64,000 nt of DNA from Eriocheir sinensis (GCF_024679095.1 NC_066509.1:20760811-20824810); one strand, 5' to 3'; positions 37,022 to 50,399 are shown, counted from the stretch's first letter. Translations and numbers: made by a program. The notes: generated from the sequence alone by a model not told the origin.

Positions 37022-40000
37022 GTGTCCCTTAAGGAAAATACTAATTGGGAGCAACTTGACTCCGTCATTGCCGCCTTGGGACGGACAAGCATAATTGCCC
37101 TCCCTTGCAAGGTGGGCAAAATTTCATTCACCTTAGCGGTTGACACAGGTGCCACAGTCAATGTCATCTCCGACTCCGCTTACAGGTCACTGACACGACA
37201 GGCGAGTGGGGAAAATTGGCCGCTCCAAGAGAACGACCTGAATGTGGTAGGCGTTACGGGCACCACTTTGGGAATCCTTGGGCGAGTACCACTAACAGTC
37301 AGCTTACATGAAAAAAGTATGTCCCTTTCGAGATTTCTTTTATGTCTCTAGCAGGTTTGCTTTACCTGTGGATGGGATCTTAGGACTAAACGCCATGAAA
37401 GACCTGCACATCGCCATAAACCCTGTAAGCAACGCAATCGTGTATCAAGGCCGACGCATACAGGGGATATTAAATCCATCGCCTCTGTTACCTGTAATCC
37501 CACCCTCAGAGGGGGAAAATGACCAACCCACCACACACTCAGGGACTGCCACCTCCCAAGTGTCACCTCTTACGGTCAAACCACACGAAAACATTGCAGA
37601 CTTGTGTCGGACAGTAACGGCAGTCGTAGAAGGTCCTCATAGGATTCCGGATCGTGCTGCAAAACTTGTTAAAATCCGTTTGCCTAACGCCCCTCCGACG
37701 GGCAGTGATGTGTGTATCGAGGGAGCTCCTCACATACACCGTGTGACGGTGGAGGTAACTCTTGCGACGGTCAAGGAGGGAGGTTTTGCAGAGGCATTGG
37801 TAATAAACACGTCTGGATCCCCTGTATCCTTAAAACACGGTGTTAGATTATGCCAGTGTCTAGTGTATGGGAGAAATGTCGCCCCGGAACCAGCTGGATA
37901 CCCTTCAGCCCAAGTCTCAGGTATAATCTCGGCGTGCCAGGCTTCTCCCGAACAAGACACAGCTAATTTAGAGGCATTCCTAAAAGTTGCACACTATTCC
38001 GAAATTAAGCCAACCTTAGTCCAGCTTCTGGAACATTATCGGGGGCGGCTGCTCTACCAGGCGAGCCGCTTGGAGCTACGGAGTGTGCTGAACACCACAT
38101 TAAGTTAAAACCCAATACAAATCCTGTATATATCAATGCGTACAAGCTCCCCCACAGTCAGAGGGAGGTGGTGCAACAACTTATCTCTGAAATGTTAGAA
38201 CAAGGTGTCATCAAAAAATCGAATTCCCCGTGGAGTTCACCCTTGTTTCTGGTTCCAAAGAAAGACGGCTCTTATCGCCCTGTGATTGATTTCCGGCGTG
38301 TGAACACCGCGACCGTGGATGATCATTTTCCGCTTCCCGTTCTTAGAGATCTTCTGATGTGTCTCGGTAGAGGAAATAAAGTCTTTACGAGTCTTAATCT
38401 GGTCAGTGGCCACTGGCAACTGCCGATGGGCCCCGAGTCACGTGAAATAACGGCTTTCAGCACGCCTCATGGCTACTATGAGTGGACGAGGATGCCGTTC
38501 GGGCTCAAAGGAGCTCCCTTGACCTTCCAAAGGACAATGAACAGTATTTTTGGTGACTTGCTGGGTAACTCTGTCTATGTGTATTTAGACGACATCATCT
38601 TAGCAAGTAAAGACGTGCATGCACACATGGAAACACTAAAAGCAGTCCTACACAGACTTCAAGAGGTCGGATTAAAGCTCAAAATCACCAAATGTGAACT
38701 TTTAAAGCCTCGGATCAAGTTCTTGGGGCATGTCGTGGACGAATTCGGCATCCACACAGTGGACAACAAAATAAAGGCTATTGCCGAGTTCCCTCAGCCA
38801 ACGTCTAAGGACAAGGTACGGTCGTTCTTGGGAGTCGCAGGTTATTACAGGCCTTTCATTAAGGACTTCGCAGCGCGCGCGAGTCCCCTAACCCATCTTT
38901 TAAAGAAAGACGTACCATTTCAGTGGCTCCCAGCTCAACAAACTAGTTTTGAGGATTTAAAGAAAGCGCTTACGCAGACTCCGGTCCTTGTCTTTCCGGA
39001 TTTCAAGGACCCCTATTAGCTTTGTACCGACGCTTCGGCTAGTGGACTAGGAGCCGCTCTGATGCAAAGAGATAAGTCCGGCAAAAAGCATGTGATAGCG
39101 ATCGCCAGTCGAGTACTTACAGCTCCGGAGAAGAACTATTCTGTTACCCACCTAGAGGCTCTTGCCATTGTGTGGGCTCTGAAGCATTTTCGTGACATAG
39201 TGATGGGGTACGTAATTGTGGTGTATACGGACCACGCTGCCATAACTGATCTTTTCAAGGGAAAAAACCTACACGGTCGTCTGGCAAAATGGTTCTTAAC
39301 GATCCAAGCATACAATCCGGAGATAAAATATATGACCGGGAAAACAAATGTGGTCGCAGATGCCTTATCTCGGAATATTCCGATAGGCGCGATTACCACC
39401 CCAGACGTCATCCACAACTTCACTTCACCTGAGCTACACACTCCTCAGCGAGACCACCCTGTGCGGAAGAGGTTAGTTTACGCCTTCGAGTCGGGAGACA
39501 AATTAAACCTTCCTGAATTGCCAGTTCCCTTTTCACAATTCTTCCTATCAGAGGACAACCTCCTTTGTAGGTCATGGCCAACCAAACCGGTACCTATAGA
39601 CCAACTGGTCATCCCAGACAAATACGTCCCCGTGACGCTTAAGCTGGTCCATAACACACCCATTGCGGGTCACCCAGGAAGAGACAAGACGCTATCTGTC
39701 ACCTGACGAAAATTCTACTGGCCCACATTACGGGTTGATGTGGAAAAACATGTCGCACATTGCGTCGTTTGTGCTAAGCACAAGGGTTCCGTCAAAGGGC
39801 CAGCACCTATGTTGCAATACCCAGTACCAGAGGAGCCATGGGATGTTGTTAATATAGACTTATTACAGCTCCCCCAGAGCCAACATGGTTCGCGCTACTT
39901 ATTGGTGTGCGTCGACCAGTTCTCTAGGTTTCTAGTTCTAGCGCCTCTTAAGGACAAGACAGCCACACGCGTGGCCCATGCCCTCGTGACTCACCACCCA

Positions 40001-40630
40001 GCTGCTAATGGGTTGGCGGAGAGGGCTAATAGGAAAATCTTACAGGTCCTCAGGCCTATCGTGAACGATCTACACGATAACTGGGAGGATTGGCTATCGC
40101 ATATAGCCGCTTCCATAAATACGTCGGTAAACGACTCTACGGGGAAGTCTCCCTACTACATCTTATATGGGGTGGAGAAACGTCTTCCGTACGACTTCCT
40201 AACAATCCCACAACAACCTCTCTACAACATTGATAGGTACGCACAACAGCAGATGCATATGTTTTCCAAGATACACTCAGAAGTTAGGTGTACGTTAAAA
40301 GCTACGAAGGTTGAAATGATGTCAAAGCAACACAAACAGGCCGTCCCGGTGAATTTCAAAGAGGGTGACACAGTCATGATTAAGCAAGCGGAAAGGAGTT
40401 CGAAACTGGGGGCTAAATTTGTGGGTCCTTACCGAGTTGTTTGGAATGTCAGGGGAAATCGGTTCGAGGTTCTCGAGTCGAATAGTGGAGTCAGTCTAGA
40501 GGTTCACAGTGATCGTCTGAAAGTAATTCCCTCACCTTTGGACCTTAATAATGGTACTTACCCCTCAGAGTCAAATGTTCAACAAGATAATCCCAACACC
40601 CATAGCTATAACTTGAGACCACGGGTCTAA
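37022..40630 (+). pseudogene. pol: pol region: protease, RT, RNase H, integrase; broken
   Basis: Domains in order: aspartic protease with DTGAT (~37141), a frameshift at an A run (~37313), then the flap-side DGILGLNAM stretch (~37370). Another shift follows at a G run (~38041). The RT has FRRVNTATVDDHFPLP and the palm motif YLDD (~38583). A TAG interrupts at 39017, then RNase H (TDAS, LEAL, YTDH, ADALS). A TGA at 39704 falls in the integrase zinc-finger region; the C-x2-C follows. The integrase core keeps the first Asp and the Glu, but the stretch with the second catalytic Asp is absent by an in-frame deletion near 39990. A GPYRV-type C-terminal motif lies near 40425. Domain order RT-RNase H-IN places it in the Gypsy group. 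Not functional as it stands. Confidence 0.85.
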
Positions 40631-40657
40631 ATACTTCATTCCCACCACTTTCAGATC

Positions 40658-41703
40658 ATGATGTTGCGTTTTCTGACCATCTTGTTGTCCCTCGGCTCCC
40701 TGCTTGCAACAACACCTAACTACCTGAAGCCTGGTGCCCTCACGGCACACATAGGAGAGGTCTTCCTCATAGAAGATGTGCTCCTCGTAAAATATCCATA
40801 TACTTCCTTGACCAACACCACGGACACAATCAGGATAGTCTCAGAAAAAAACTACTCGGCATGGCAGACGCCATACGGGCTACCAAGACTAGGGAATCAA
40901 AGGCACCTTCTAGTACCAACTCTCTGACTCTTTTTCAACTACTGGAGGATAGGATTATGTTCTTACAGGGAAAAGTTGATGAGGTAAACATGGATTATAG
41001 TTTTCACTCAGTTCACTCTCAGGTAAAGATGGGGTCGCTCAACATCGTTGGGTCCGCCTCAATGTTCCTTTTCGGTACGACTACCGACGAGGACGTTCGC
41101 GATTTGCGGGACCACTACGCTCATGTACTTTCCTTTGCTGCTCGAAATCGCAGGGTGATCAACGCCAATTGTAGAAAACTTGCGCAATTGCATACTAACC
41201 TTGAGGAACTGCTAGAGCAGACAAATAAGATGGTAGAGGTTATCAACATAGTTGTCAAACAGATCGACCAGATGAATCAGTTTCTCCTCCTAGATCAGGC
41301 CTTGCATGTATTGGAAAACGTCATTAACTCCGTCGCAACGGCAAATCAGCAGGTTATTAGCAACATGGTTGATGCAGCGCACGGTAGAGTCACACCTGCC
41401 TTGCTCCCTCTACACGATTTGAGAACGACTGTCCAGATCGGGTATCAAAATTATAGCCTAACGCCTTTATTCACCCCGGACATGAGCCAATATTTTTACC
41501 CCTTGATTGAGTCCAGCCTCACCCCTGATGCCATAATCATTCATGTTCCATTTCAGACGGCGGACGTGTTTGAGGAACTCTGTCCTGCACGATTATTCGG
41601 TTGTGCAGACACGGCGACTGGATGCAGGGAGGCCACTGGCAAGGTAGTTTTTCCTTTTCTCAGACAAGTCAGGGGACAGAAACCTGGCTGCTCTTATACT
41701 TAA
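40658..41703 (+). pseudogene. env-like ORF (fusion-protein type), frameshifted
   Basis: Begins 28 bp after pol. The first frame (40658-40927) has a hydrophobic N-terminus (residues ~3-18) suitable as a signal peptide and an NTT sequon. A second frame (40861-41703) holds a Gly-rich stretch followed by FGTTTDEDVRD near 41070, which resembles the region after the cleavage site of errantivirus Env and baculovirus F proteins, and then predicted helical heptads (~41180-41300). The frame changes near 40860-40925 and the ORF ends without a membrane anchor in this frame. Homology is by motif and position only. Confidence 0.6.
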
Positions 41704-42008
41704 CATTTTACTGTGTTTCACTACTGTATTTTGTTTTAGGAGCTAGATCAACGTTTCATTGTCTGTAACTATGCCAGTTGATAGCTTCTTATACATGTGT
41801 CCTTATATTTATCTTTTGAGTGGTTTCTTATGTTTCATGTTACACACGTTATGGTTTCTCTCTCACTATTTATAATATAAATCCACATATGTTCTTACAT
41901 AGCCAGTGTTTTAATGTAATTATATCATTGGCAGTCTGCTTGACAAACTCCCGCTATTTAGATTTTTGTATATCGCGAGGTCGCGATCACTGGTAGGTGA
42001 CCGAGCAG
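41704..42008 (+). other. LTR element 3' untranslated stretch
   Basis: T-rich sequence between env-like ORF and 3' LTR. No conventional polypurine tract adjoins the LTR. Confidence 0.6.
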
Positions 42009-42384
42009 TGTTATAGTAGGATATCAATGTATTATTATTATTTAATATCACCACGAATTAGGCATACAATTGTCAATGGAAAAACCCACGACAGATAGAT
42101 CACGCCACCTTATAGGAATGTCGTCCGTCAGTGTTTACCGTCTCAGTTTTGTATACTTCGCACTCCGATGGTGCGTGGAGGTCACCTTGACATACGTGAC
42201 CAATTGTAACAATTATTTTCCAACCTGTAACTCGCCACTCCTTCACGAGAGTCCGACTGACACACAACGACAGTCGCTCTCGCTCCGTCGCTTCTTGTAC
42301 ATAAAGGCTACGAATATAATTCGCCTTAAGGAAGCTGAAGTCTTAATCAACACCCTTTAAACGCCCCCCGACAAGCCCGTTACA
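42009..42384 (+). repeat. 3' LTR
   Basis: Matches the 5' LTR except for one additional CA (GACACACAACG against GACACAACG). Confidence 0.9.
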
Positions 42385-44125
<1,741 letters not shown>

Positions 44126-44126
44126 T

Positions 44127-44179
44127 ATTGGCGCATGCGCAGTCGTGGTTACGTGACGTCATTGCTGAGTGACGTCACG
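44127..44179. promoter_or_regulatory. CCAAT, NRF-1-like and paired CRE motifs
   Basis: Within 53 bp: ATTGG (44127-44131), GCGCATGCGCA (44131-44141, an NRF-1 palindrome) and two TGACGTCA CREs (44154-44161 and 44170-44177). The CREs form a perfect 10-bp inverted repeat with an 8-bp spacer. Such clusters mark animal promoters. The nearest coding-like sequence downstream is element E13 about 40 bp away. Confidence 0.5.
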
Positions 44180-44219
44180 ACATCAGATGATTGCTGCCAC
44201 TCACCTCGCCGCACGTTGC

Positions 44220-45289
44220 CCAAGGCCAACACCAAAGAGGAAATGATTAATAAAGTGAAATTGTTACAGAGCTTCTGTGGTGAGCATGGCAAAGTCATCA
44301 AAGAAGGCAGGATAAAATTTTTCGTCATCAGCGGCGTGGAGGGGGACGCAGAGCCACTGCACGTGGATGGATTAACTATTTCTCATTGCTCAGTGTGTGT
44401 GTATCTTGGGTCACCCTTCACAAGTGATAGTTCCGTGACTCCGCCCTAAAGGCATACCACAAGATGAAGTTGAGTCACGTAATAAAGTTTGTATCATTTA
44501 TTAAAAAGAACAATGACGTGCCATTTGTAGTCAAGCGACGGGTGTTTGACGCCGCTCTCATGTCTGCCCTGTTGTACGGCTGTGAGTCGTGGTTGGGGGC
44601 TGACCTCAAGCCTATTGTTGAATTGTACAACTGGGCCATCAAGACACTTTTGGGAGTGAGAAAGTCGACCCCAACGACATTTTCTATGCCGGGGCAGGAT
44701 ACCCTTCGCCCCCCGACCTAGTTAGGCTCAGACAGCATACGTTTTTCTCGAAGATGAAGCATGAGAGGCATGGGCAGGCAGACGACCCTTTGATGTATGC
44801 CATAATTGTTGCCATGCGAGCTAACACTACAACAGGTGCCTTAATCAGTGATTTTCTTGCTACCAACGTGCCTAACATGCAAAGTCTACTACATAAGGTA
44901 CATGAACGCATCTCTACGTCAATGGGGTCACGTTGTGTTGTGTACCGTATGGTTAATCCCATCTTTGTACTCCATAGCTTGTGTAAGGATCGTCACCCAA
45001 TCATGTCCATTTAAGAAAATCTTTTACCCGTTTAAGAGTGTCTGGACATAACCTGGCGATAGATAGTGGCCGATGGAACAGGCGCGGGCGTGGTCGGTTG
45101 CCGATGGAGGAGCGTCTGTGTACCTGTGGAGCTATTCAAACTGAGCGTCACGTGGTACAAGACTGTTTAATTACTGGAAATGTGAGGCATCTGTATGGTC
45201 TAAATACCCTCGAGGATTTCTTTGATGGGATATATAGTAATGAAGACTCGTGTAAAATAATTCATAAAATTTTGACTTTGTATAATTAA
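44220..45289 (+). mobile_element. non-LTR element E13, RT C-terminal region
   Basis: Plus-strand pieces: EEMINKVKLLQSFCGEHGKV (44238), LGSPFTSDSS (44407), KFVSFIKKNNDVPFVVKRRV (44485), ALLYGCESWLGADLKP (44566) and MKHERHGQADDPLMYA (44754), ending with a C-x-C-x7-H-x4-C knuckle (~45118-45160). The frame shifts near 44450, 44690 and 45010. No palm motif is present, so this is a 5'-truncated, decayed copy of yet another non-LTR family. Confidence 0.7.
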
Positions 45290-45290
45290 G

Positions 45291-46932
45291 TGTATGTATA
45301 GTTTGGTGTGTTACAAAGGTCTTTTTTTTATTGTGTAGGTGACAGGGTAATGTGTATGTAATATTGTCGTGTAGCAGTAGTTGCACCATCACTCGTCCTC
45401 CGTACGTTCGTATTTATTCCTCAAAAAGCGATCCCAGCACACGGCCAATGCCTCGCCAAGCTCCTCCTCGCCATGATGAAAATCCGCGAGCAAGACAGCG
45501 TTATTATTTGATGAGCACGAGTCGCACGCCGCCGCCGAAGCGAGTCCATCAGAGAGGGTAAATAACGCCGGCGGGCGGCGGACTTGTTGACGGTGTGTTT
45601 GGTACGTGTTTGGTGTGTATTTTTTGGTAGCGTTTTTATTCCGCTTATATCTCGTTTGCTTTGTTAATATGTTTTTTGTCCTTCGGCGTTTGTTTTGCTT
45701 GATTTGTTTTGTCTGGGTTTGTGTTGATTTTTGTTTGTCTAATTTTACGTTTTTTTTTGTTTTTTAATTGTTTTTTTTTATGTATTTCGTTTTTTTATGG
45801 TTCTGTTGATTTATTTGTTTTTCTTGATACCTTTTTTTATTGTTTGTTTTGTTTGTAGTCTGTTTTGTTTGTAAGGTTCTTTTTTGTGTATGTGTGTGTT
45901 TCTTGGTCTGTTTTGTTCTGTTGTTATATAGTATCTTTTCTGCGTTTTTTTTTTTTTTTTGGCTATGTTCAGTTTATTTTTCTATTATTTTGTCTATTAG
46001 GTTCTGTTTTTTTCTGTTTTGTCAGGTGCATTTTTTTATTCTTGATCTGTTTTGTTCTGTTGTGCTATGCTCTCTCTTTTTGCTATGTTCTGTATGTTTT
46101 TTTTTTTTTTGTCTTATACTTTCTGCTTCTGGTTTATGTTTCCTCTACATGTTCTGCTTTTGTCTTCTATGTTCTGTGATATCTGTTTTATTCTAAAAGG
46201 AGGAAAGGTGATGAACGGTGAGAGGAAGGGGAGGAAAGGTAAATAGGGAGAGGATTAAAAGAGAAAACTGTAGAGGACGAAAGAGAAAAGGAATTAGGTA
46301 GAGAGTATGGAAGTGATAATCGAAAGACAGGATGAAGAGGGCGGTAAAGAATAAGAACGATGGAAAGAAAAAAAACTAAAAAAGGAGAAAGTGGAAGACA
46401 GGAAAGGAAAGGAATCTGTTGAGGGAGAAAAATAAAGACAACAAGGTCGAGAACATGGAAGGGAGACTCGAGGGGTGGGATTAAGAGGGTGGTGAAGAGT
46501 AAGAATGAGGGAAAGGAAGAAGCTCAAAAAGTAGCAAGTGGAGGAACGAAAAAAAAAAGCCATTGCCTTCCGTCTCTTCATATTCATCTTCGGACCTAAG
46601 CTCGTGTTTTGAAACGTGCCGGCGCCCCATTTCGCCTGTTTGAAAACCCTCTCATAGAAGTTGCCGGGTTTTTCAGGGACTGTTTTGTGATGCAGGTGAT
46701 GGTTTTGCCTCCGCACCTTGAACGGGAAAAAACACCACCCATGAACACACGGTTGATCTTCTCTGTGGCCTTGGGAAACAGTCCTAATGGGAGTTTGGAC
46801 GGTGCCGTTCCTCCATCATTCTGTGCAAGTCTACCTTAGCACCATCCAGTTACACCATCGGCAAGTCTGAGACGCCTGCCTTGAATCTTATTGTGCCCTA
46901 CTCTAGCTTTTTCATAAGTATCAGACTCCACA
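45291..46932. other. non-coding; T/G-rich then purine-rich
   Basis: 45590-46190 is a T-rich TTTTGTTT region; 46195-46560 is A/G-rich. Bases 45380-45600 are CpG-rich with CGCCGCCGCC and a possible splice donor at 45558, but I cannot assign a gene. 46570-46932 is of ordinary complexity and could hold the promoter of copy 4. Confidence 0.55.
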
Positions 46933-48452
46933 ATGTACTTCTGCGAGACTGCAAGTTTTGTGCGCGTGGTGAAGGGCCTGCTGCCCGCTGAGGCGAAGCT
47001 GGAGGCGCCGACCACGTCCTTCCCCTTCCTCAAGCTGTTCCGGCGATACAGCACAGGGACGACGACCTTGCCCCAGCACCTGACTGACGGCGATCACGAG
47101 GAGGGGCCGACACCTGTCAAAAACATGTACGGAGAGAACAAACAGCACGAAATGGAGTATAAGGAACTAACGGAGCTTCTAGAGCTCCTTCAGCTAGAAG
47201 AGACACACGATGATGATGGTGAGGAGAAGGAGAAGGAGGAGGAGGAGGAGAAGAAGGAGGAGGAGAAGAAGGAGGAGGAGAAGGAGGAGGCGAAGGAGGG
47301 GGAGGAGGAGGAAGAGGAGGAGGCGAAGGAGGAGGAGGAGGAGGAGGAGGAGGAGGAGGAGGAGGAGGAGGAGCAGGAGGAGGAGGAGGAGGAGGAGAAG
47401 GAGAAGGAAGAGGAGGAGGAGGAGATGAGAATGGACCACAAATAGCAAGACGAACTGTTTTTGTTCCTCGAGCTGATGGAAGTAGTGAAAGCACAGGAGG
47501 AGGCACTGAAGAAACCTCCGGACCTCGAGCAAATCACACAGAAGAAAGGGAAGGAGGAGGAGGGGGAGACGGAGGGAGCGATCCTCAAGGAACAAGACGA
47601 GTTGTCTTTGTTCCTCGAGCTGCAAGAACTAGTGAAGGCACAGGAGGAAGCGTTGAGGCAACCTAAGGACGGGGAGCAAATCACACAGGAGGAGGAGGAG
47701 GAAAAGAAGGGAGTGAGCCTCAGGGAACAAGACGAGCTGTCTTTGCTCCACGAGCTGCAAGGTCTAGTGAAGGCACAGGAGGAAGCGCTGAGGCAACCTA
47801 AGGACGGGGAGCAAATCACACAGGAGGAGAAGGAGGAGGGAAAGGAGGGAGTGAGCCTCAGGGAACAAGACATGTACGGTCTTTACTCCACGAGCTGGAG
47901 GAACTAGTGAAGGCACAGGAAAAAGCACTACAAGAGCTGAAGGGCGCGGAGAACATCAGGCAGAAGCCCCGCAAAAGAGTGACGTTCTCCCTGGACAACC
48001 TGGATTTCCTCATCAAGGAGCGGGAGCTGTACGAGGGGCGGGAGTACTTCAGGTTTGGGCGCGGCCTGCTCGCCCTGCGTCCCAGCCTGCGCCTCCAAGA
48101 TAACAAGATGCCCCGCAAGAAGGTTACCTTCTGCCTGGACAACGTCCCCCTGCCCGTCAAGGAGCGGGAGCTGTACGAGGGGCGGGAGTACTACAGGTGT
48201 CGCCGCCGCCTCCTGACGCTGCGCCCCGAACTACGCCGCGAAGACAACTTCAACCCCGTGGGCGCCGCCCCGCCCCGCCGCCCCTCCCGCATCCCAGTGC
48301 CCCGGCCCGCCAGGAGGGTCTTGACAGGGAACACAAAACAACCCCCCTACCACGCCCCTCCCCACACTCCCATAACAACCATCACCCGCCCAGTAGGGTC
48401 CCGCCTCCCCCTTCCCTGCCACACCCACGCCCACGCCCCATCCGCCAACTAA
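46933..48452 (+). pseudogene. divergent member (copy 4) of the GILK/VRF-repeat family
   Basis: ATG at 46933 opens a frame of 170 residues: a ~75-residue N-terminus, then a Glu/Lys/Asp-rich run of ~90 residues from (GAG)n. A TAG stops it at 47443 and the same frame continues with ~43-residue repeats containing ELxxLVKAQEEAL and GEQITQEE (three and a half copies), coiled-coil-like. A one-base shift near 47870 leads into 47907-48452. That part has two compact modules: RKRVTF...KERELYEGREYFR (~47970) and RKKVTF...KERELYEGREYYR (~48113), then a Pro/Arg/His-rich tail. The modules match copy 2 but lack an adjacent GILK. Broken twice as assembled; the lesions could be real, introns, or errors in repetitive sequence. 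Confidence 0.65.
47220..47425. repeat. (GAG)n within copy 4
   Basis: Imperfect GAG/GAA array encoding the acidic stretch. It stays in one frame across ~200 bp, which is consistent with coding constraint. Confidence 0.8.
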
Positions 48453-48639
48453 GACTATCCCCCTAACCCTCACCCAGCCACACGCCCCCACCCTCACCCC
48501 TCCTTCTCTTAGCTAAGAGGAAAGTGTTAAGCAAACAAGGAGTTTGCTGTAGTGTTTCTCTTTCTATTATTAAATATTCTACTCATTATTGATCTATTTC
48601 ATTCCTATTATTTTTACTCCATTGCCTGAATAATGAAAC

Positions 48640-49345
48640 AGGACCCAACAGATGCGTCATGCAGGTCAACTTCGACAAATGCAACGTCCCAAGGGTGGGA
48701 AAAATACCCACCTAAGTAACTACACATTAAATCACACAGTTCTTGACCACTCCGACTGTGAAAGGGATTTGTGTGTGAGTGTGACCTTCGACCAAGAAGT
48801 CGCTATTACCGCCAGAAACCTTCGCACGCAGTCTTGGGTAATATTTCTTTAAGAGTAAGCAACCGGACCTCAGAAGTTATCCTCATGTTGTGTTTGGCAC
48901 TGGTTGGGCCGCACGTTGAGTATGTTGTTCAGTTTTGGTCCCATAAGGGAAATAGATTCCCTCTCGGCAATGCGGAAAAGTATGAGTAAAATAATTTAAG
49001 GACTTGGGAACTTACCGTACAGAGAAACTAACTTTCTGCTAACTTCAGAGAAAGACTAAAAAATAATTTACAGTCTATAATTGATTTTTAATACATTAAA
49101 GGGTTTTATATGGAACACATATATTGATCAAAACTGAAGTGAGATAAATACAATTTCGGAAAAGAAAGGGTTCAAGAACAGGCTGGGAGGGATAGGTGAA
49201 CAAACTGAGCAGGCGTTTAGGTAAAGGCAAACACAGTTGAGAGCTTTAAATGGAGGTTGGATGTATCAATGGATGGGAAGGGAATATAGTTAATAAGCCA
49301 CTGCCGTGTGTAGGCCGTCTGGCCTCTTGAAGCCTCCTTATGTCC
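48640..49345 (+). mobile_element. decayed CR1-like fragment E14
   Basis: Scattered RT C-terminal residues: ALVGPHVEYVVQFWS (~48897) and TVESFK(x)RLDVSMDG near 49230, then a 3' end with GTGTAGGCCGTCTGGCCTC and CTTATGTCCTTGTG leading into a GT run. Many stops. Confidence 0.65.

Positions 49346-49387
<42 letters not shown>
49346..49387. repeat. (GT)n microsatellite
   Basis: About 20 GT units directly after the tail of E14. Confidence 0.85.
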
Positions 49388-49388
<1 letters not shown>

Positions 49389-50399
49389 CGTGTGCCAATA
49401 TCCTCTTAACATCGCTGCTTCCACCTTCGTAGCCCGCGAAGGTGCTACTTCTAATTAACTTCTAATTAACTTATAAAAGGTTTGATAATTAATAACACCT
49501 GGAGCGTAAGGAAAAGGCATTTAGTGTTTTCCAACTGACATAAATTTTTTTTTTCCGTTTTTAAATTTATTTACATCAGTTTTTCTCTTTCTTACCATCT
49601 CGCCTGCTTGATTTTTTCTTTTTTTTCCTCCAGTCATCCCCGTCACCACCACCACCGCCACAACCACCGCCACAACCAATCATTCACATTCCTTCACTTT
49701 TCTTCATTTCTAACCTCTATTATTCTTCTTTCCTTCCCTTTCTCCTATCATTCTACCGTCCACCTTTCTTTCCTTGTCTTCTTTTTTTTTTTACTTTCCT
49801 TCCTCCCCTTTTTACTTCACTAATCTCCACATTCCTTCTTCCCTCTCTTCCTCCCTTCTTCCTTCCTCCTTCCTTCCTCCTTCCCTCCCTCCCTTCCTCG
49901 CTCCCTCCAACACAACACAGCATCCCTAACCCCGTAAGTGAGCCAAGTTGAGACTCAGACAAAGAACGAAACACACTAAGCAAGAAAGAGAGGAAGGAAG
50001 GAAGGAAGCGGGATGGTTATGGGAGGTGAGGGAGGAGAGAGAACTAGAGGAGGGGAGGGAGAAAAAGGTGAGGGAGGAGAGAGAACCAGAGGAGGTGAGG
50101 GAGGAGAGAGAATGGAAGGAGGCGAGATAGGAGGAAGTGAGGGAGGAGAGAGAACGAGAGAAGGTGATGAAGGAGAAAGAACGAGAGGAGCTGAAAGAGG
50201 AGGAGGTGAGGGAGGAGAGAGAACGAGAGGAGAGGAGAGAAGAGGGGATGAGGAGGAGTACAAAGGAAAAGCATACAGCAACAGACCTCTTAGTCCTAAC
50301 CAGGCTCTTTGTTGCTGCTACCATCAACTCTAATCTACGAGTCAGAGACACAGGACAGCAAAGGCGAAGGCTCCTCCACTCCCACCAGTCCCTCTAGCC
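49388..50399. other. non-coding, pyrimidine-rich then (GGAGA)-rich
   Basis: C/T-rich to ~49920, then A/G-rich with GAGGGAGGAGAGAGAACGAG repeats (49990-50260). A similar GAGA minisatellite recurs at 56220-56720. No gene. Confidence 0.65.

Larger units (their letters stand above)
33641..42384 (+). mobile_element. Gypsy-type LTR retrotransposon with env-like ORF
   Basis: Complete 8.74 kb insertion. LTRs of 374 and 376 bp start TG and end CA and differ only by a CA dinucleotide as far as I can compare. AGGA flanks both sides (33637-33640 and 42385-42388); removing the element and one AGGA rejoins the E12 reading frame. Order is LTR, 1.76 kb leader, gag, protease-RT-RNase H-integrase, env-like ORF, LTR, as in Metaviridae with an envelope (errantivirus-like). 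All three genes carry frameshifts, stops or deletions. The sequence before the 3' LTR is not an obvious polypurine tract. Confidence 0.9.

Noticed and set aside
47117..47873. Pro-, Leu- and Ser-rich minus-strand frames over copy 4
   Set aside because: Complements of (GAG)n; the plus-strand frame has family homology downstream.
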